From: a virus
Strand: one strand, 5' to 3'
DNA: 55,235 bases
IMG/VR virus record: IMGVR_UViG_3300025121_000064
Location: 1 to 55,235 of that record
The notes below the pieces were generated by a model. The model worked only from the letters and a program-made list of their open reading frames with translations, was not told the origin of the DNA and made no database searches. Position 1 is the first letter of the stretch. Each line of letters opens with the position of its first letter. Both the position numbers and the translations under genes were made by a program. Of this stretch, positions 24,188 through 33,277 are shown in pieces.

Positions 24188-25612
24188 ATGTCTTACGCAA
24201 TTCAAGGCCAGGTCGGAGTCGCCCGCCGGAGACGGCAGGTTTCACGTCAGGTGGGAGCCAAGGGCAGTCTTACGATGTCGTCCACCGGGAACCGGATGGC
24301 CTACGGCACCAGCCAGAGCCAGAATTACAACACCATGGACGAGGGCATGGATGCCCAGGTGGGTTATCCGGGTGAGCAGAAGGGCGGCCGTGGATCCTCA
24401 ACCGGCGGAAGACCTGAAGGCCGGAAGATCACCACGCAGAAGATGCAGAAGGACGGCGTCAAGGTTGTGGTAACTGACGGAGTGGTTACCGGCACCGCCC
24501 TGACAGCGGAGGCCATCCAGCAGTTGATACGAGAACTGCCCAGGATGAACGCCATGCAGCGCCATGCGGCCATGAAGGTGATCATCGCTTATAAACTGGC
24601 CAACCCGGATGCCCAGGTGGGAGCCCTGGCGGATGACCCGGTGGTCCAGACCGCAGCTGCGGTAGACCCGACCGGCTTGGTTGGCAAAGCGGTCTCAATA
24701 CAGAACGCCATCAAGAATCTGTTCGGCGGCGGGATGAAGGAAAAGATGAAACAGCGGGAAGCTGTCATAGAGACCTTCAAAACTGCTCAGGCTGAAATGC
24801 AGAAAATAGTGGATGCTTTTCATGCCAGCCCTGCCGGAAGGTGGGCCAACGATACCAGCGTCAAGTACTGGAACCCCGGTCTGAACGACTACAATATGCT
24901 CCGGTGGGCATTGGACCCGTTCAATCAGTGGATCATGGGCGTTTATTATCCGAAGGTAATCAACGATGGATCCAAGAACAAAACTCAAGGGACAGCCAAT
25001 TCCCAGGCAGCTCTCGGCATGGAAGCAAATGCCGCATCAATAGCCGGTGAGAAAACTGCCGATGGGAGCACGAATATATTTCTGATTCAGGCGGAACGGA
25101 TGGCCAAGGTGAACGAGTCGTTCATCAAACTTGAAGCCGAGAAGCTGAAGGCCAAACCCACCCAGCAGGATCTGGCTGTCGCAGCCACAGCCCTGACCAA
25201 TTCTTCAGACCCCAAGAGCCAGAACCTCGGCACTTCCATCACCACTGCCCAGAACCAGACCGGCAAGACCGAAGCCCAGGCCGCAGTTGACCTCAGCAAG
25301 ACCGCCCAGTACCCAACCATCACCGAAGGCACTCCGGTCCCGGCCAACACCCCGTTCGTGGTGGGTTACGATGTCGGAGCCGATGTGACCCGGGACGTGA
25401 AGCCGGGCGACACAGTGAAGAAGGGCGAGGTCGTGAGGGCGCAGGTTCCGGTGGCAGTCCGTGGCGGTGTGGTGGTCAAGGTTTCCGACAGCATGGTGCA
25501 GAAGGTCTGGGGAACCACCACCGGAAAGGTCGGAGTGATACTCGGAGGGAGCGCCCTGATCCTCGGCGGAGGGTTCCTCGTCAAGAAGATGATGGCCAAA
25601 CGCAATAAATAA
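24188..25612 (+). CDS. Virion-module protein with C-terminal membrane anchor
   Basis: 474 residues. Basic Gly/Ser-rich N-terminal stretch (SYAIQGQVG, then a VARRRRQ run), helical middle, Thr/Gln-rich segment, and a terminal GVILGGSALILGGGFLVKK membrane anchor. Contains QVG four times (first copy at 24209-24217, residues 8-10). Likely an internal or membrane-linked structural protein. Confidence 0.65.
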   Translation: MSYAIQGQVGVARRRRQVSRQVGAKGSLTMSSTGNRMAYGTSQSQNYNTMDEGMDAQVGYPGEQKGGRGSSTGGRPEGRKITTQKMQKDGVKVVVTDGVVTGTALTAEAIQQLIRELPRMNAMQRHAAMKVIIAYKLANPDAQVGALADDPVVQTAAAVDPTGLVGKAVSIQNAIKNLFGGGMKEKMKQREAVIETFKTAQAEMQKIVDAFHASPAGRWANDTSVKYWNPGLNDYNMLRWALDPFNQWIMGVYYPKVINDGSKNKTQGTANSQAALGMEANAASIAGEKTADGSTNIFLIQAERMAKVNESFIKLEAEKLKAKPTQQDLAVAATALTNSSDPKSQNLGTSITTAQNQTGKTEAQAAVDLSKTAQYPTITEGTPVPANTPFVVGYDVGADVTRDVKPGDTVKKGEVVRAQVPVAVRGGVVVKVSDSMVQKVWGTTTGKVGVILGGSALILGGGFLVKKMMAKRNK

Positions 25613-25635
25613 ACCATAAAACAAAGGGGTGAAAA

Positions 25636-25917
25636 ATGGGAAACATAATCAAAACAGTCTTCGCCGACCAGCGCAAAGCCCTGGAGCCGGTCATTCAGGA
25701 GCAGGTCCGGAAAACAGCAGAGGAAGTGATGGCCCTGCTTCAGCAGGCAAACGGAATGGAACAGCAGCTCGTTCAGCTGCAGGCGGCCGGAAGCATCAAC
25801 TCGGCAATCGGCAACAAGCAGGCGGTGGACCAGGTGGAACAGCAGTCCAGAATGCTCTCCAACGGAATCGACAAAGCCTACCTGCTGATGGCGGACAAAC
25901 TCGGAATGAAGGTGTAA
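25636..25917 (+). CDS. Small coiled-coil protein, 93 aa
   Basis: ATG after AAAGGGGTGAAAA. Gln/Glu-rich heptad-like helix over most of its length (QEQVRKTAEEVMALLQQ). Probably a structural or oligomerising component of the virion module. Confidence 0.7.
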   Translation: MGNIIKTVFADQRKALEPVIQEQVRKTAEEVMALLQQANGMEQQLVQLQAAGSINSAIGNKQAVDQVEQQSRMLSNGIDKAYLLMADKLGMKV

Positions 25918-25918
25918 C

Positions 25919-26188
25919 ATGGCCATACTGCAAATGAACGCCAAGATCCTCGTCGACACCACGACCATGACGGCTACATTTGTGGTTCCGGACGGGGACG
26001 TTCAAACCCTGGTAAAAGGCGTGAATGACCTGATGGCCACCGGAGGGATCCGCGGACTGAACCCCTTCACCAAAGCGCTGGCCGAGGGAACCCTGATGAA
26101 CTGGACCCGTGAACTGGTGGCCCGGGGTTGGGTGAGCCTGATACCGGAAGGCAAGATGTGGAAAATCATAATCAAAAGAGCGAGATAG
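25919..26188 (+). CDS. Hypothetical protein, 89 aa
   Basis: ATG at 25919, two bases after the preceding stop, with GAAGGTG upstream. A KILVDTTTMTATFVV beta strand pair, then helices and a basic tail (KIIIKRAR). No family recognised. Confidence 0.7.
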   Translation: MAILQMNAKILVDTTTMTATFVVPDGDVQTLVKGVNDLMATGGIRGLNPFTKALAEGTLMNWTRELVARGWVSLIPEGKMWKIIIKRAR

Positions 26189-26197
26189 GAAACTGCA

Positions 26198-27532
26198 ATG
26201 AGCTATGCACAGATCGGTCAGGGTGATCCGCTGAGAAGCGGACCCGAGAGGGAAAAGATGACCCAGATGGACATCGCCAAGCTTCCGAAGCCCGGGGACG
26301 ACATCATCTACGCAGTCCGTCAGATCCCGACCACAGCGCCGGAGCCCGACACCAGCATCAGCGGAGTGGGGGCAGGTGAGAAAGCCATCGGAGACTACAA
26401 CCCAAAGCACCCGGAGTTCCAGGCGGCCTATGACCCGATCAAGAAGTCCGCGAAGATAAACGACCAGCAGAAACGATCAGCCCTGAATATCCTGGATTAC
26501 GTTGACGCCAACTGGGACAAGGCCCTGACCGACCCGGTGCTGATGAAGGCTCTGAAGTCAAAACTCGACGTTGCGACATCTTATCTGGGAACCCTGGAGA
26601 ACATTAAAGAAGACGCCAAGATCACCTTCGGAAAGATCTTCGACCCGGCCAAGTTCATAGCGAAAACGACACAGGTGGCGAAGGCTGTCATTTATACTCC
26701 GGCCCAGATTGCCCAAGCCGAGAAGAACATCAACGACTTCTGTTCCGTCTGGGCCAACACCCTGATACAGAAACAATACTGCGACCGGCAGCTTCGCAAC
26801 TTCAGGACGCTGGCATTATCCCAGGGCAAACAGGTGACAGACCCCGATGTGAAGATCATCCTCGACGGATACAGCTCCGCCTCAAAGAAACTGATGGACC
26901 AGCTCTACGCAATGGAGCCGACCATCAAAGGGTTTGCCTCAAAGGACAATTCATTCTACGACGCATTGAACACGGCGGTCCGTCTGGCCCAGACCGAAGG
27001 AAAAGGTTCACTGACCTCTGCAAGCGGGACCAGGGTTACGGCCACACTGATCTCGGGCGACAAGATACCGGCAGACCAGGTGGGAGTTCCAGTGGGCGTG
27101 ATAATGGTTGGCATCATAGTGGTTGGTCTGGTATTCACCATGAGCAAAGCGTTGGCCGCCGGAGCCGAGGTGATCACCCGTCAGAACAACTACAAGATCA
27201 ACTCAAAGACCATCGCCGGCATCGACGAGTCTGCGGAGCGCCAGAGAAAAGCCTGGGAGGATTTCAAGGCCGGCAAGATCACCGCAGTCGAACGGGACGC
27301 CATCATCAAGCAGGAAGAACAGGTTCAGAAGAACCTGAAGGAAGTCCAGGACAAAGGGGTGGACAACAAAAAGAGCATGGACATTCCTTGGGCCCCTTTC
27401 GCCGTAGGTGCTGGCGTATTCTTGATAGGATGGATCGCATACAAGAAGGGCTGGATACAACAGAGCATGAGTGCCCTCCAGGGCGGGGGGCTGGCGGGGA
27501 ACCTGATGAAAGGAATCACGGGTCCAAAGTAA
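26198..27532 (+). CDS. Virion-module protein with two membrane segments
   Basis: 444 residues. Starts SYAQIGQGD, like the start of the 24188 protein. A hydrophobic IMVGIIVVGLVF segment near residue 310 and a second one (PFAVGAGVFLIGWIAY) near residue 400 are likely membrane passes. Contains DQVGVPVG. A structural membrane protein is the simplest reading; no family recognised. Confidence 0.65.
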   Translation: MSYAQIGQGDPLRSGPEREKMTQMDIAKLPKPGDDIIYAVRQIPTTAPEPDTSISGVGAGEKAIGDYNPKHPEFQAAYDPIKKSAKINDQQKRSALNILDYVDANWDKALTDPVLMKALKSKLDVATSYLGTLENIKEDAKITFGKIFDPAKFIAKTTQVAKAVIYTPAQIAQAEKNINDFCSVWANTLIQKQYCDRQLRNFRTLALSQGKQVTDPDVKIILDGYSSASKKLMDQLYAMEPTIKGFASKDNSFYDALNTAVRLAQTEGKGSLTSASGTRVTATLISGDKIPADQVGVPVGVIMVGIIVVGLVFTMSKALAAGAEVITRQNNYKINSKTIAGIDESAERQRKAWEDFKAGKITAVERDAIIKQEEQVQKNLKEVQDKGVDNKKSMDIPWAPFAVGAGVFLIGWIAYKKGWIQQSMSALQGGGLAGNLMKGITGPK

Positions 27533-27552
27533 TTTTTTGAAAAGGGGTGAAC

Positions 27553-27822
27553 GTGAATTGTTCCTTTCATGCACAGGCCAGGAAAATCTACAAGCTCTGC
27601 CACGATGAAACGATGCAGTGCCTCATCAGGATCAAGGCCGGACCATCAGCCTGCGATACCTGCCTGGAACTTGAAGACGAATGTCCGGCCCGCTCGGTGA
27701 TGAGGCACATCGACAGCCAGTATGCCGAGAACGGAGACCTGGTCAAACTGCACGGCCTGAAGAACATCAAAAACGGGGCCGTTCACATCACCATAAACGA
27801 CATTGACGAGGCGCTCGGATGA
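27553..27822 (+). CDS. Cys-rich small protein
   Basis: 89 residues from GTG 27553 (27547 also possible; AAAGGGG lies upstream). NCSFHAQ, KLCHDE, CLIRI, CDTCLELEDEC supply six or more Cys and His, so metal binding or disulphides are likely. Its stop overlaps the next start by four bases. Confidence 0.65.
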   Translation: MNCSFHAQARKIYKLCHDETMQCLIRIKAGPSACDTCLELEDECPARSVMRHIDSQYAENGDLVKLHGLKNIKNGAVHITINDIDEALG

Positions 27823-28226
27823 GCATGAGCTTTAACAACGGATTTATGTCCGAGATGGTTTCTCTGGAAGACCAGATCAAGAAGTCGGCCGAGCTTTACA
27901 AGAAATTTCTCTGGAACAATAACCTCCAGGGTGAGCTGATCGAGGCCGAGATCCCGATGCCCGAAGTGGTAGAGTTCGCCGACGGGACCAGGATCAACTT
28001 CAGGGAGTGGACCAAGAAGATGGGCGCACGATGCGCCATGACCCACCTGGGAGTGGTGGCCGCCATACTGACCATGCAGCCCAAAGGCGACCAGGGATGG
28101 CAGCCATACTTCCACCAGTTCAAACCGCAGAACGCTCCGCACCTGGCCCTGGATCCCAACAACATCCGCCAGCTCTACCTGGTGGGAGGCAAATACCAGG
28201 TGACTGACAGGGGAATAATGGACTGA
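27819..28226 (+). CDS. Hypothetical protein, 135 aa
   Basis: ATG overlaps the preceding stop. Compact soluble protein; REWTKKMGARCAMTHL helix and RQLYLVGGKYQV strand. Function unknown. Confidence 0.7.
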   Translation: MSMSFNNGFMSEMVSLEDQIKKSAELYKKFLWNNNLQGELIEAEIPMPEVVEFADGTRINFREWTKKMGARCAMTHLGVVAAILTMQPKGDQGWQPYFHQFKPQNAPHLALDPNNIRQLYLVGGKYQVTDRGIMD

Positions 28227-28250
28227 CAATATAAAAGAAGGGGTGAAGAA

Positions 28251-28460
28251 ATGAAGACGTGGATACTGAAGAAGATCTGGAACTTCCGGCTGTGGCACCT
28301 GAAGCGCAAACTTTACAAAATGGCCTACCTGCTGCAGACCCTGGATGAGATCTTCAAGGCCAACGGGGTCAAGCGCTGGGAGCGGAAACAATTCTGGCGG
28401 GAGTTCTACACCAGGTCCGAAATGCTCAAAGGAATATTGGACACTTTGAATTGGGATTAA
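28251..28460 (+). CDS. Small basic aromatic protein, 69 aa
   Basis: ATG after AAGGGGTGAAGAA. Strongly basic, with alternating Trp and Arg/Lys (KTWILKKIWNFRLWHLKRK). May be a peripheral membrane or DNA-binding component. Confidence 0.65.
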   Translation: MKTWILKKIWNFRLWHLKRKLYKMAYLLQTLDEIFKANGVKRWERKQFWREFYTRSEMLKGILDTLNWD

Positions 28461-28461
28461 C

Positions 28462-29145
28462 ATGAAAGCAGTGATGATGAACCCGGCCGAGCCGGTCAGG
28501 GAAGTGGTGGTGGAGTGCAACCGCAAGGACAATCCGCCGGACGAGGTGGGGAAGAAGGCCACCACTTACTCGGGGAGGACCGGAGGCAGGATCGTCATTA
28601 CCCAGGAACTCTGGCGGTGGATACACGACCGGGCGGTCAGGCTCAAGGAGGATCTCGGGAAGAAGGGCGACATAATCAATCAGATCAAGTCCGAGCTGTC
28701 AACCGGGAATTACAACGGCGAGGAGATCTCACTGGGAGCCTCCACCATCGAGAAGATCCTTTCCTTCAGATACCTGGACCTCCTTAAAAGCGGCTTTCCT
28801 CCCGAGCAGTCCACGATGGAACACTACGACAGCATGAAGCAATTTGAGAGGCAGGCGGAGAATCAGGCTTATCAGGATGCGCTGCTCATCCGCAAGTTCT
28901 TCGTCCAGGTTTACTCGGCACTGAAGGCCGACAGGTTCCTTTACGGAGATGCCCTGAATTCCAAGAGCGCCAAAGTTCTGAAGTCCATGTTCCCGGAAGG
29001 CATCGAGTGGCCGACAAATGATCTGGAGTCCCTGAAAGAGCTGGTCAAGCGGGCGTTCGTTCTGCAGTACACCAGCTTCAGGATGGGCAAAAAGGTTGAG
29101 CCGGAGGGTGAAGCTCAGGAACAACCGAACTTTACTTTAATTTAA
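28462..29145 (+). CDS. Hypothetical helical protein, 227 aa
   Basis: ATG at 28462, two bases after the preceding stop. Helical, with an EVGKKATTYSGRTGGR loop region near residue 35. No family recognised. Ends just before an AT-rich intergenic gap. Confidence 0.7.
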   Translation: MKAVMMNPAEPVREVVVECNRKDNPPDEVGKKATTYSGRTGGRIVITQELWRWIHDRAVRLKEDLGKKGDIINQIKSELSTGNYNGEEISLGASTIEKILSFRYLDLLKSGFPPEQSTMEHYDSMKQFERQAENQAYQDALLIRKFFVQVYSALKADRFLYGDALNSKSAKVLKSMFPEGIEWPTNDLESLKELVKRAFVLQYTSFRMGKKVEPEGEAQEQPNFTLI

Positions 29146-29201
29146 TTAACCGCCTTTTGAGCTACGGCACAACTACAATCCATCCATAGGAGGAACACCC
29201 A

Positions 29202-30383
29202 ATGGCTACCATAGCCGAAATCGCCAAGAACCCGGCAGTGCGTCCGGTCAAGGCGATTGACCAGCTGGCCAAGCAAGGCCACTCCCCCGATGTGATCGCC
29301 AGGATGATAAACGAGAAGCTGCGGGCTGCCGGTGAGAAGAAATACCAGCTGACTGCCGCCTCCGTCCGTTCATACCTGGGGATCCATACCGCAGGCCCGA
29401 AGGTCGTCTACAAGAAGCACAAGAAGTCCGGGATGCGGGTCCCCGTCACCCTGTCCACCGAGCAGGTCCTGGCCCTGCGCCAGAAAGCTTCCGCCCGGGC
29501 CAAGGCCCGCAGGAGCGAGATCCAGAGCACCGGCTTCGAAGGCTTAGAGCAGGCGTATGCCCGCAGAGCCGGAAAAGGCGGAGTGCCGCACATCACCAGC
29601 AAGGTGCGTGAGCGGTTGCAGACCGAAGCCTATCTCCGCGGTCAGCTGAATGCCCTGAAGTCCAAGCTGGGCATGAAGAGCAAAGCGGCTTCCAAGCGCC
29701 AGGATTACATCACCTCACGGCTGGCCCTGCCGACCATCGGATCCCAGGTCGGTAAATATGCCAACCGGCGCAGAGTCGGCGGCATGGTCGCCATGAACCC
29801 GGCCTTCGGCAATCCCTCGTTCAACTTCACCAAGGAAGCCATCATGGGCAACGTGGTTTCCGGCGGACAGACCGCACTGGGCGTGGTGGCCGGAGTCGCC
29901 GCTGCCAAGTACGGGAACGACCTGGTGGTCGAGAAGATCATGCAGTCCGTGTTCAAGAAACAGGCCGGCGACAAGCTCTCCATCTGGCAGAGACTGGCCA
30001 CTGCCGCCATCACCGGCGTCGTGGTCCCGGGCATGGCCCGTTCATTCCTGCCCCGTGAGGAGTGGGTTGACAGGGTGGCCGACGGCATGGTAGCCGGTTC
30101 TGCCCTGTATGTCCTGGGCGGCATCGAATACCAGGGCAAGCCCGTCATCAACGTGGGCCAGATGATCGGTGCCAGCGACGATGTGGTCATCGACCGCAGC
30201 GTCCAGGCTTCCGAGAACATCCCCGGCGTGCAGGCTTACGGCTCAGAGCGTTACGTCATAGACAGCCCGGTTTCCGCCTATGACCAGAACGAGGACAGGG
30301 AATACGTCGAAGGCAACGACACCATGACCGACAACCTGGTGGGCGGAGACTACGACCTGACCGAGAACCCCGAACTGCGGTAA
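29202..30383 (+). CDS. Basic virion-module protein with hydrophobic segments
   Basis: 393 residues after ATAGGAGGAACACCC. The N-terminal 190 residues are very basic and helical (many Lys/Arg; one SQVG copy near residue 183). Two glycine/alanine-rich hydrophobic stretches follow (about 205-245 and 265-310). The last 60 residues are acidic. Such a charge layout could place a DNA-contacting head on a membrane protein. No family recognised. Confidence 0.7.
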   Translation: MATIAEIAKNPAVRPVKAIDQLAKQGHSPDVIARMINEKLRAAGEKKYQLTAASVRSYLGIHTAGPKVVYKKHKKSGMRVPVTLSTEQVLALRQKASARAKARRSEIQSTGFEGLEQAYARRAGKGGVPHITSKVRERLQTEAYLRGQLNALKSKLGMKSKAASKRQDYITSRLALPTIGSQVGKYANRRRVGGMVAMNPAFGNPSFNFTKEAIMGNVVSGGQTALGVVAGVAAAKYGNDLVVEKIMQSVFKKQAGDKLSIWQRLATAAITGVVVPGMARSFLPREEWVDRVADGMVAGSALYVLGGIEYQGKPVINVGQMIGASDDVVIDRSVQASENIPGVQAYGSERYVIDSPVSAYDQNEDREYVEGNDTMTDNLVGGDYDLTENPELR

Positions 30384-30414
30384 ACCTTAAACCCCTTAAC
30401 GCCACGTATCTCCC

Positions 30415-30443
30415 TTGCATGTTTTAACGCATTGGAGTATCGT
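30415..30443 (+). promoter_or_regulatory. Possible weak promoter before the capsid candidates
   Basis: TTGCAT at 30415-30420 and TATCGT at 30438-30443 with a 17-base spacer; each has four of six consensus bases. Only suggestive, but located before a gene expected to need high expression. Confidence 0.3.
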
Positions 30444-30472
30444 GGTACAAAATCCAAGAGGAGAAAATACCC

Positions 30473-31189
30473 ATGGCCAACCCCAACATCGTTCCCCGCA
30501 CCGGCACCGGCCTGATCCGTCAGCAGTCGTTGCCCCAGGGTGCCCAAAAAGGTCTGGTCGCACAGGTCCGGAAAATCGTGCGGATCAGCATGGGCCCCCT
30601 GTTCCACCGGCAGCTCCTGACCGGCCTGGCCGGACAGCAGGAGATCACCTTCTTCGCCAACCGGCCGGCGGCCGGCGCCCTGTCCTGGTGGATGGGCAAC
30701 TTCAAGAATGACTACATCAAAGTAGCCACCTTGCTGTTCGGCGTGCGCCTGTATATCATCGGCTCGGGTGCCACCGCCACCAACCACTCCGGTATCATCG
30801 TCACCACTGCGGCTACTTTCGTCATCGCCAACGCCTTCATGCTGACCTGGAACCAGCTGAACAACGGCCTGGTGCGGATGAAGGTCAACGACACCGAGCA
30901 TCCCTGGATCGACGCCTCGAAGATGCTGGCTCCGTTAAAGTACACCGAGTGGGGCTTTGATGACGGCGTCGGTAACGCCTCCTACGCCACCTTCCCGCAG
31001 AACGACACCATGGCCGGCTACTTCATGTTCAAGAAGTCGTCCCGCGAGATCGACCCCATCAGCATCAGCAAGGACGACGAGTTCTCCATCACCATGAGAC
31101 TCCCGGCGGCCCTGGCTGCTGCCCCGGCCGACACCTACGTCAGCTGCGACCTGATCACCGAAGCCTCGCAGATGCTGTACGCCGGCTAA
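30473..31189 (+). CDS. Candidate major capsid protein A (beta-rich)
   Basis: 238 residues after CAAGAGGAGAAAATACCC. Successive hydrophobic beta strands separated by Gly/Asn/Thr turns fill the protein; QQEITFFANRPAAG and FSITMRLPAALAA are typical. No transmembrane helix is evident. Length and composition suit a single jelly-roll capsid protein like those of tailless viruses, but there is no recognisable signature. It is followed by a strong hairpin and another beta-rich protein of similar size. It may also be a major virion protein of another fold. Confidence 0.5.
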   Translation: MANPNIVPRTGTGLIRQQSLPQGAQKGLVAQVRKIVRISMGPLFHRQLLTGLAGQQEITFFANRPAAGALSWWMGNFKNDYIKVATLLFGVRLYIIGSGATATNHSGIIVTTAATFVIANAFMLTWNQLNNGLVRMKVNDTEHPWIDASKMLAPLKYTEWGFDDGVGNASYATFPQNDTMAGYFMFKKSSREIDPISISKDDEFSITMRLPAALAAAPADTYVSCDLITEASQMLYAG

Positions 31190-31215
31190 TCACCACGAGC
31201 AGGCAAAGTCAAACC

Positions 31216-31250
31216 CACAGGGGAGCCGGTATCCAATCCGGCCCCCTGTG
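31216..31250 (+). terminator. Strong hairpin between the two capsid candidates
   Basis: CACAGGGG and CCCCTGTG arms with an inner CCGG/CCGG pair. No T tract follows, so it may be a processing site or attenuator that raises the upstream gene's mRNA level. Confidence 0.6.
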
Positions 31251-31277
31251 TAAAAACTTAAACGGAGATCACGAACT

Positions 31278-32075
31278 ATGATGAACGCACTTGTCCTCAA
31301 CCCGCAGAACCGGCGCAAGGTCCGCAAAGCGCCGATGAACATGGCCATCAAAGGCTTTCATCTGCGCGGTTACCCCCAGACAAACGACACCTGGGCCTCC
31401 AGCGTAACCTTTACGCTGAGGGTCAACGGACGGGCACGGCTGGACACCCTGCCATGTTCCCCGTTTGTCTATCCGTACTTCTTCGACCAGCCCATGTACG
31501 TGGCGCAGAACTCGGAATTTGAATTGGAATACAACGCATCGGCGGCCCTGATCGCAGCGGTAGACGCCAACCCGCCGGTATTAGTCCTGGAATATGAGCC
31601 CATCGAACAGGTGAAGCGCTCCGGCAATACCATGATGAAGCACTTCCGGTTCGGTCCGGGCCTCACATACCAGGATTTCACTTTATACCCGAAGTATTAC
31701 TCCCGGGTGCTGAACTCGTTCTGCTACGAAGACGACAACGCCCTTGACCCCGTCATCGCCGTCACCGGAGCCGCCGGCCAGAACACCACCAACCGCTTCG
31801 TGCTGAAGTATTACCTGGACAGCTCCAGGTTCGTCAGACTGGTGGACGAGGGCGACTGGGAGTGGTGGAGGTGGGGTTCCTTCCGGCGCTGGGTCGCCAA
31901 CCATCTGCAGGAAGTCAAGCGCAGACGCTACTGGCCCGGGATCCTGATCCGGCCGGATATGCCGTTCTTCATGGAGCGGGTCATTCCGGTGGGCGGACTG
32001 ACCGCAGGCACCAACATCATCTACGAGTTCGAGTTCATGGATGAGGTCGAGTTCAAGAAAACCATGAAGCGTTAG
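31278..32075 (+). CDS. Candidate capsid protein B (beta-rich)
   Basis: 265 residues (ATG at 31278 or 31281; GGAGATCAC upstream). Dense beta-strand pattern, e.g. SSVTFTLRVNGRARLD, FELEYNASAALI and IIYEFEFMD. It contains an aromatic/basic stretch (WEWWRWGSFRRW). No homologue recognised. Adjacent to capsid candidate A, consistent with a two-protein capsid as known in some single jelly-roll viruses. Confidence 0.45.
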   Translation: MMNALVLNPQNRRKVRKAPMNMAIKGFHLRGYPQTNDTWASSVTFTLRVNGRARLDTLPCSPFVYPYFFDQPMYVAQNSEFELEYNASAALIAAVDANPPVLVLEYEPIEQVKRSGNTMMKHFRFGPGLTYQDFTLYPKYYSRVLNSFCYEDDNALDPVIAVTGAAGQNTTNRFVLKYYLDSSRFVRLVDEGDWEWWRWGSFRRWVANHLQEVKRRRYWPGILIRPDMPFFMERVIPVGGLTAGTNIIYEFEFMDEVEFKKTMKR

Positions 32076-32080
32076 GAGGC

Positions 32081-32320
32081 ATGATGACACCTCACAACGA
32101 CCGAACTAAAGAAGGATTGGAGGGTGCTATATGCCGCATGGCAGAAACACTTCAAAAAAAGCCCGTCATGCTGATGGCGTTCCTGACCGGGATGGTCTGC
32201 GGAGTAATTGGCCTGCTTTTCATCCTGTACGTTCTGTTCCTCGGAGTCAAGGAGCTGATATCGGCGCTGGTGGCAGCCATAGCCAGCAACCCGGGCAAGG
32301 CTGGAAAATTGCCCTCTTAA
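32081..32320 (+). CDS. Small membrane protein (holin-like or virion membrane)
   Basis: 79 residues, ATG at 32081 (a second ATG follows at once). One long hydrophobic stretch (MLMAFLTGMVCGVIGLLFILYVLFLG) spans the centre, with a charged N-terminus. Its 3' end overlaps the hydrophobic frame of the glucosaminidase. Could be a holin or virion membrane protein. Confidence 0.6.
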   Translation: MMTPHNDRTKEGLEGAICRMAETLQKKPVMLMAFLTGMVCGVIGLLFILYVLFLGVKELISALVAAIASNPGKAGKLPS

Positions 32321-32382
32321 TAGGGGGCGTCATAGTCCTGGGTGTGGTACTGGCCAGAAAGCCAATAACGAGCGGAGCTAAA

Positions 32383-33063
32383 ATGCTTGTAGACAAAATG
32401 AAAATAAAGGATCTGTTAAGCAAGTATGGGAAACTGACCTTCGCCTCCGCTCCGTTAGAAGCCAAGCCTGCGGCCCTGGCAAAGATTTACCCTTCCATCA
32501 CCAACCCTGAGACTAAGACGAGATTGGACACGATCCCGTTGAATCAGCTTTGGGGAGTGGAAGGGTTTTTCAGTTTCAACCCCGACACCGCAATGGTGAA
32601 CAGCGTCAAGAAGATCTCCGACGGACCGGAGCAGTTCGTGAACCTGATGCGCCAGCCGGCCATCAACATCGCCAAGAAATACGGGATGACAGATCCCAAG
32701 ATCATAGTGGCCCAGGCTGGGCACGAGGGCGGCTGGGGTAAGTCAGCCATAGGCGGGACCAACATCTTCGGACACGTCGCTACGGCCTCATGGCCCGGGA
32801 GATACAGCTTTGAGAACACCTGGGAGGACACCAAGAACGGGCCGCAGAAGACAGTCCGGCCGTTCAGGGTCTATGACAGCCTGGAGCACGCCCTGGACAG
32901 CCACATGAAGATCATCCTGGCCAAGTGGCCTAATGCAGTCAAGGCCACCACTCCCGGAGCCTTTGCAGATACCTTAATCTCCGGCAAGGTCAAATACGCC
33001 ACCGACACAGCCTACACGAAGAAGCTGGAAGACGCTTACAAAACAGTCACCAAATACTGGTAA
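32383..33063 (+). CDS. Glucosaminidase-type peptidoglycan hydrolase
   Basis: 226 residues from ATG 32383 (CGGAG upstream). IIVAQAGHEGGWGKS carries the catalytic Glu of the FlgJ/LytG-like glucosaminidase fold; NIFGHVATASWPG and YATDTAYTKKLEDAY are further family hallmarks. It cleaves the glycan chain of peptidoglycan. In the same frame upstream, codons back to about 32280 encode a hydrophobic segment (IALLIGGVIVLGVVLA), but no normal start codon precedes it. A -1 slip at the A-AAA of 32307-32311 could join it to the preceding membrane protein. Confidence 0.82.
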   Translation: MLVDKMKIKDLLSKYGKLTFASAPLEAKPAALAKIYPSITNPETKTRLDTIPLNQLWGVEGFFSFNPDTAMVNSVKKISDGPEQFVNLMRQPAINIAKKYGMTDPKIIVAQAGHEGGWGKSAIGGTNIFGHVATASWPGRYSFENTWEDTKNGPQKTVRPFRVYDSLEHALDSHMKIILAKWPNAVKATTPGAFADTLISGKVKYATDTAYTKKLEDAYKTVTKYW

Positions 33064-33073
33064 AGGAGACCCT

Positions 33074-33277
33074 ATGCCGCAGGACGATATGGAAGACATC
33101 CAGGCTGAGATAGACGAGCTTCAGGCTCTGGTGGGCGAGGAGGACCTTGAAATAGGCATTAGCGACGACGAGCGCATGGAGATAGCTCAGTCAATCCGTG
33201 ATGGCGAGAACGGCGGAGTGCTGGTGCGCGAGAACGGCCAGCAGATCGTCTGGGACCTGAATCTTACCGAGGAATAA
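33074..33277 (+). CDS. Acidic protein, 67 aa
   Basis: ATG after AAAGGAGACCCT. Acidic (EDIQAEIDELQALVGEEDLE). No family recognised. Next start follows its stop immediately. Confidence 0.65.
   Translation: MPQDDMEDIQAEIDELQALVGEEDLEIGISDDERMEIAQSIRDGENGGVLVRENGQQIVWDLNLTEE

Noticed and set aside
29157-29179. TTGAGC and TACAAT as a promoter before the 29202 gene
   Set aside because: The spacer is only 11 bases, too short for sigma70.
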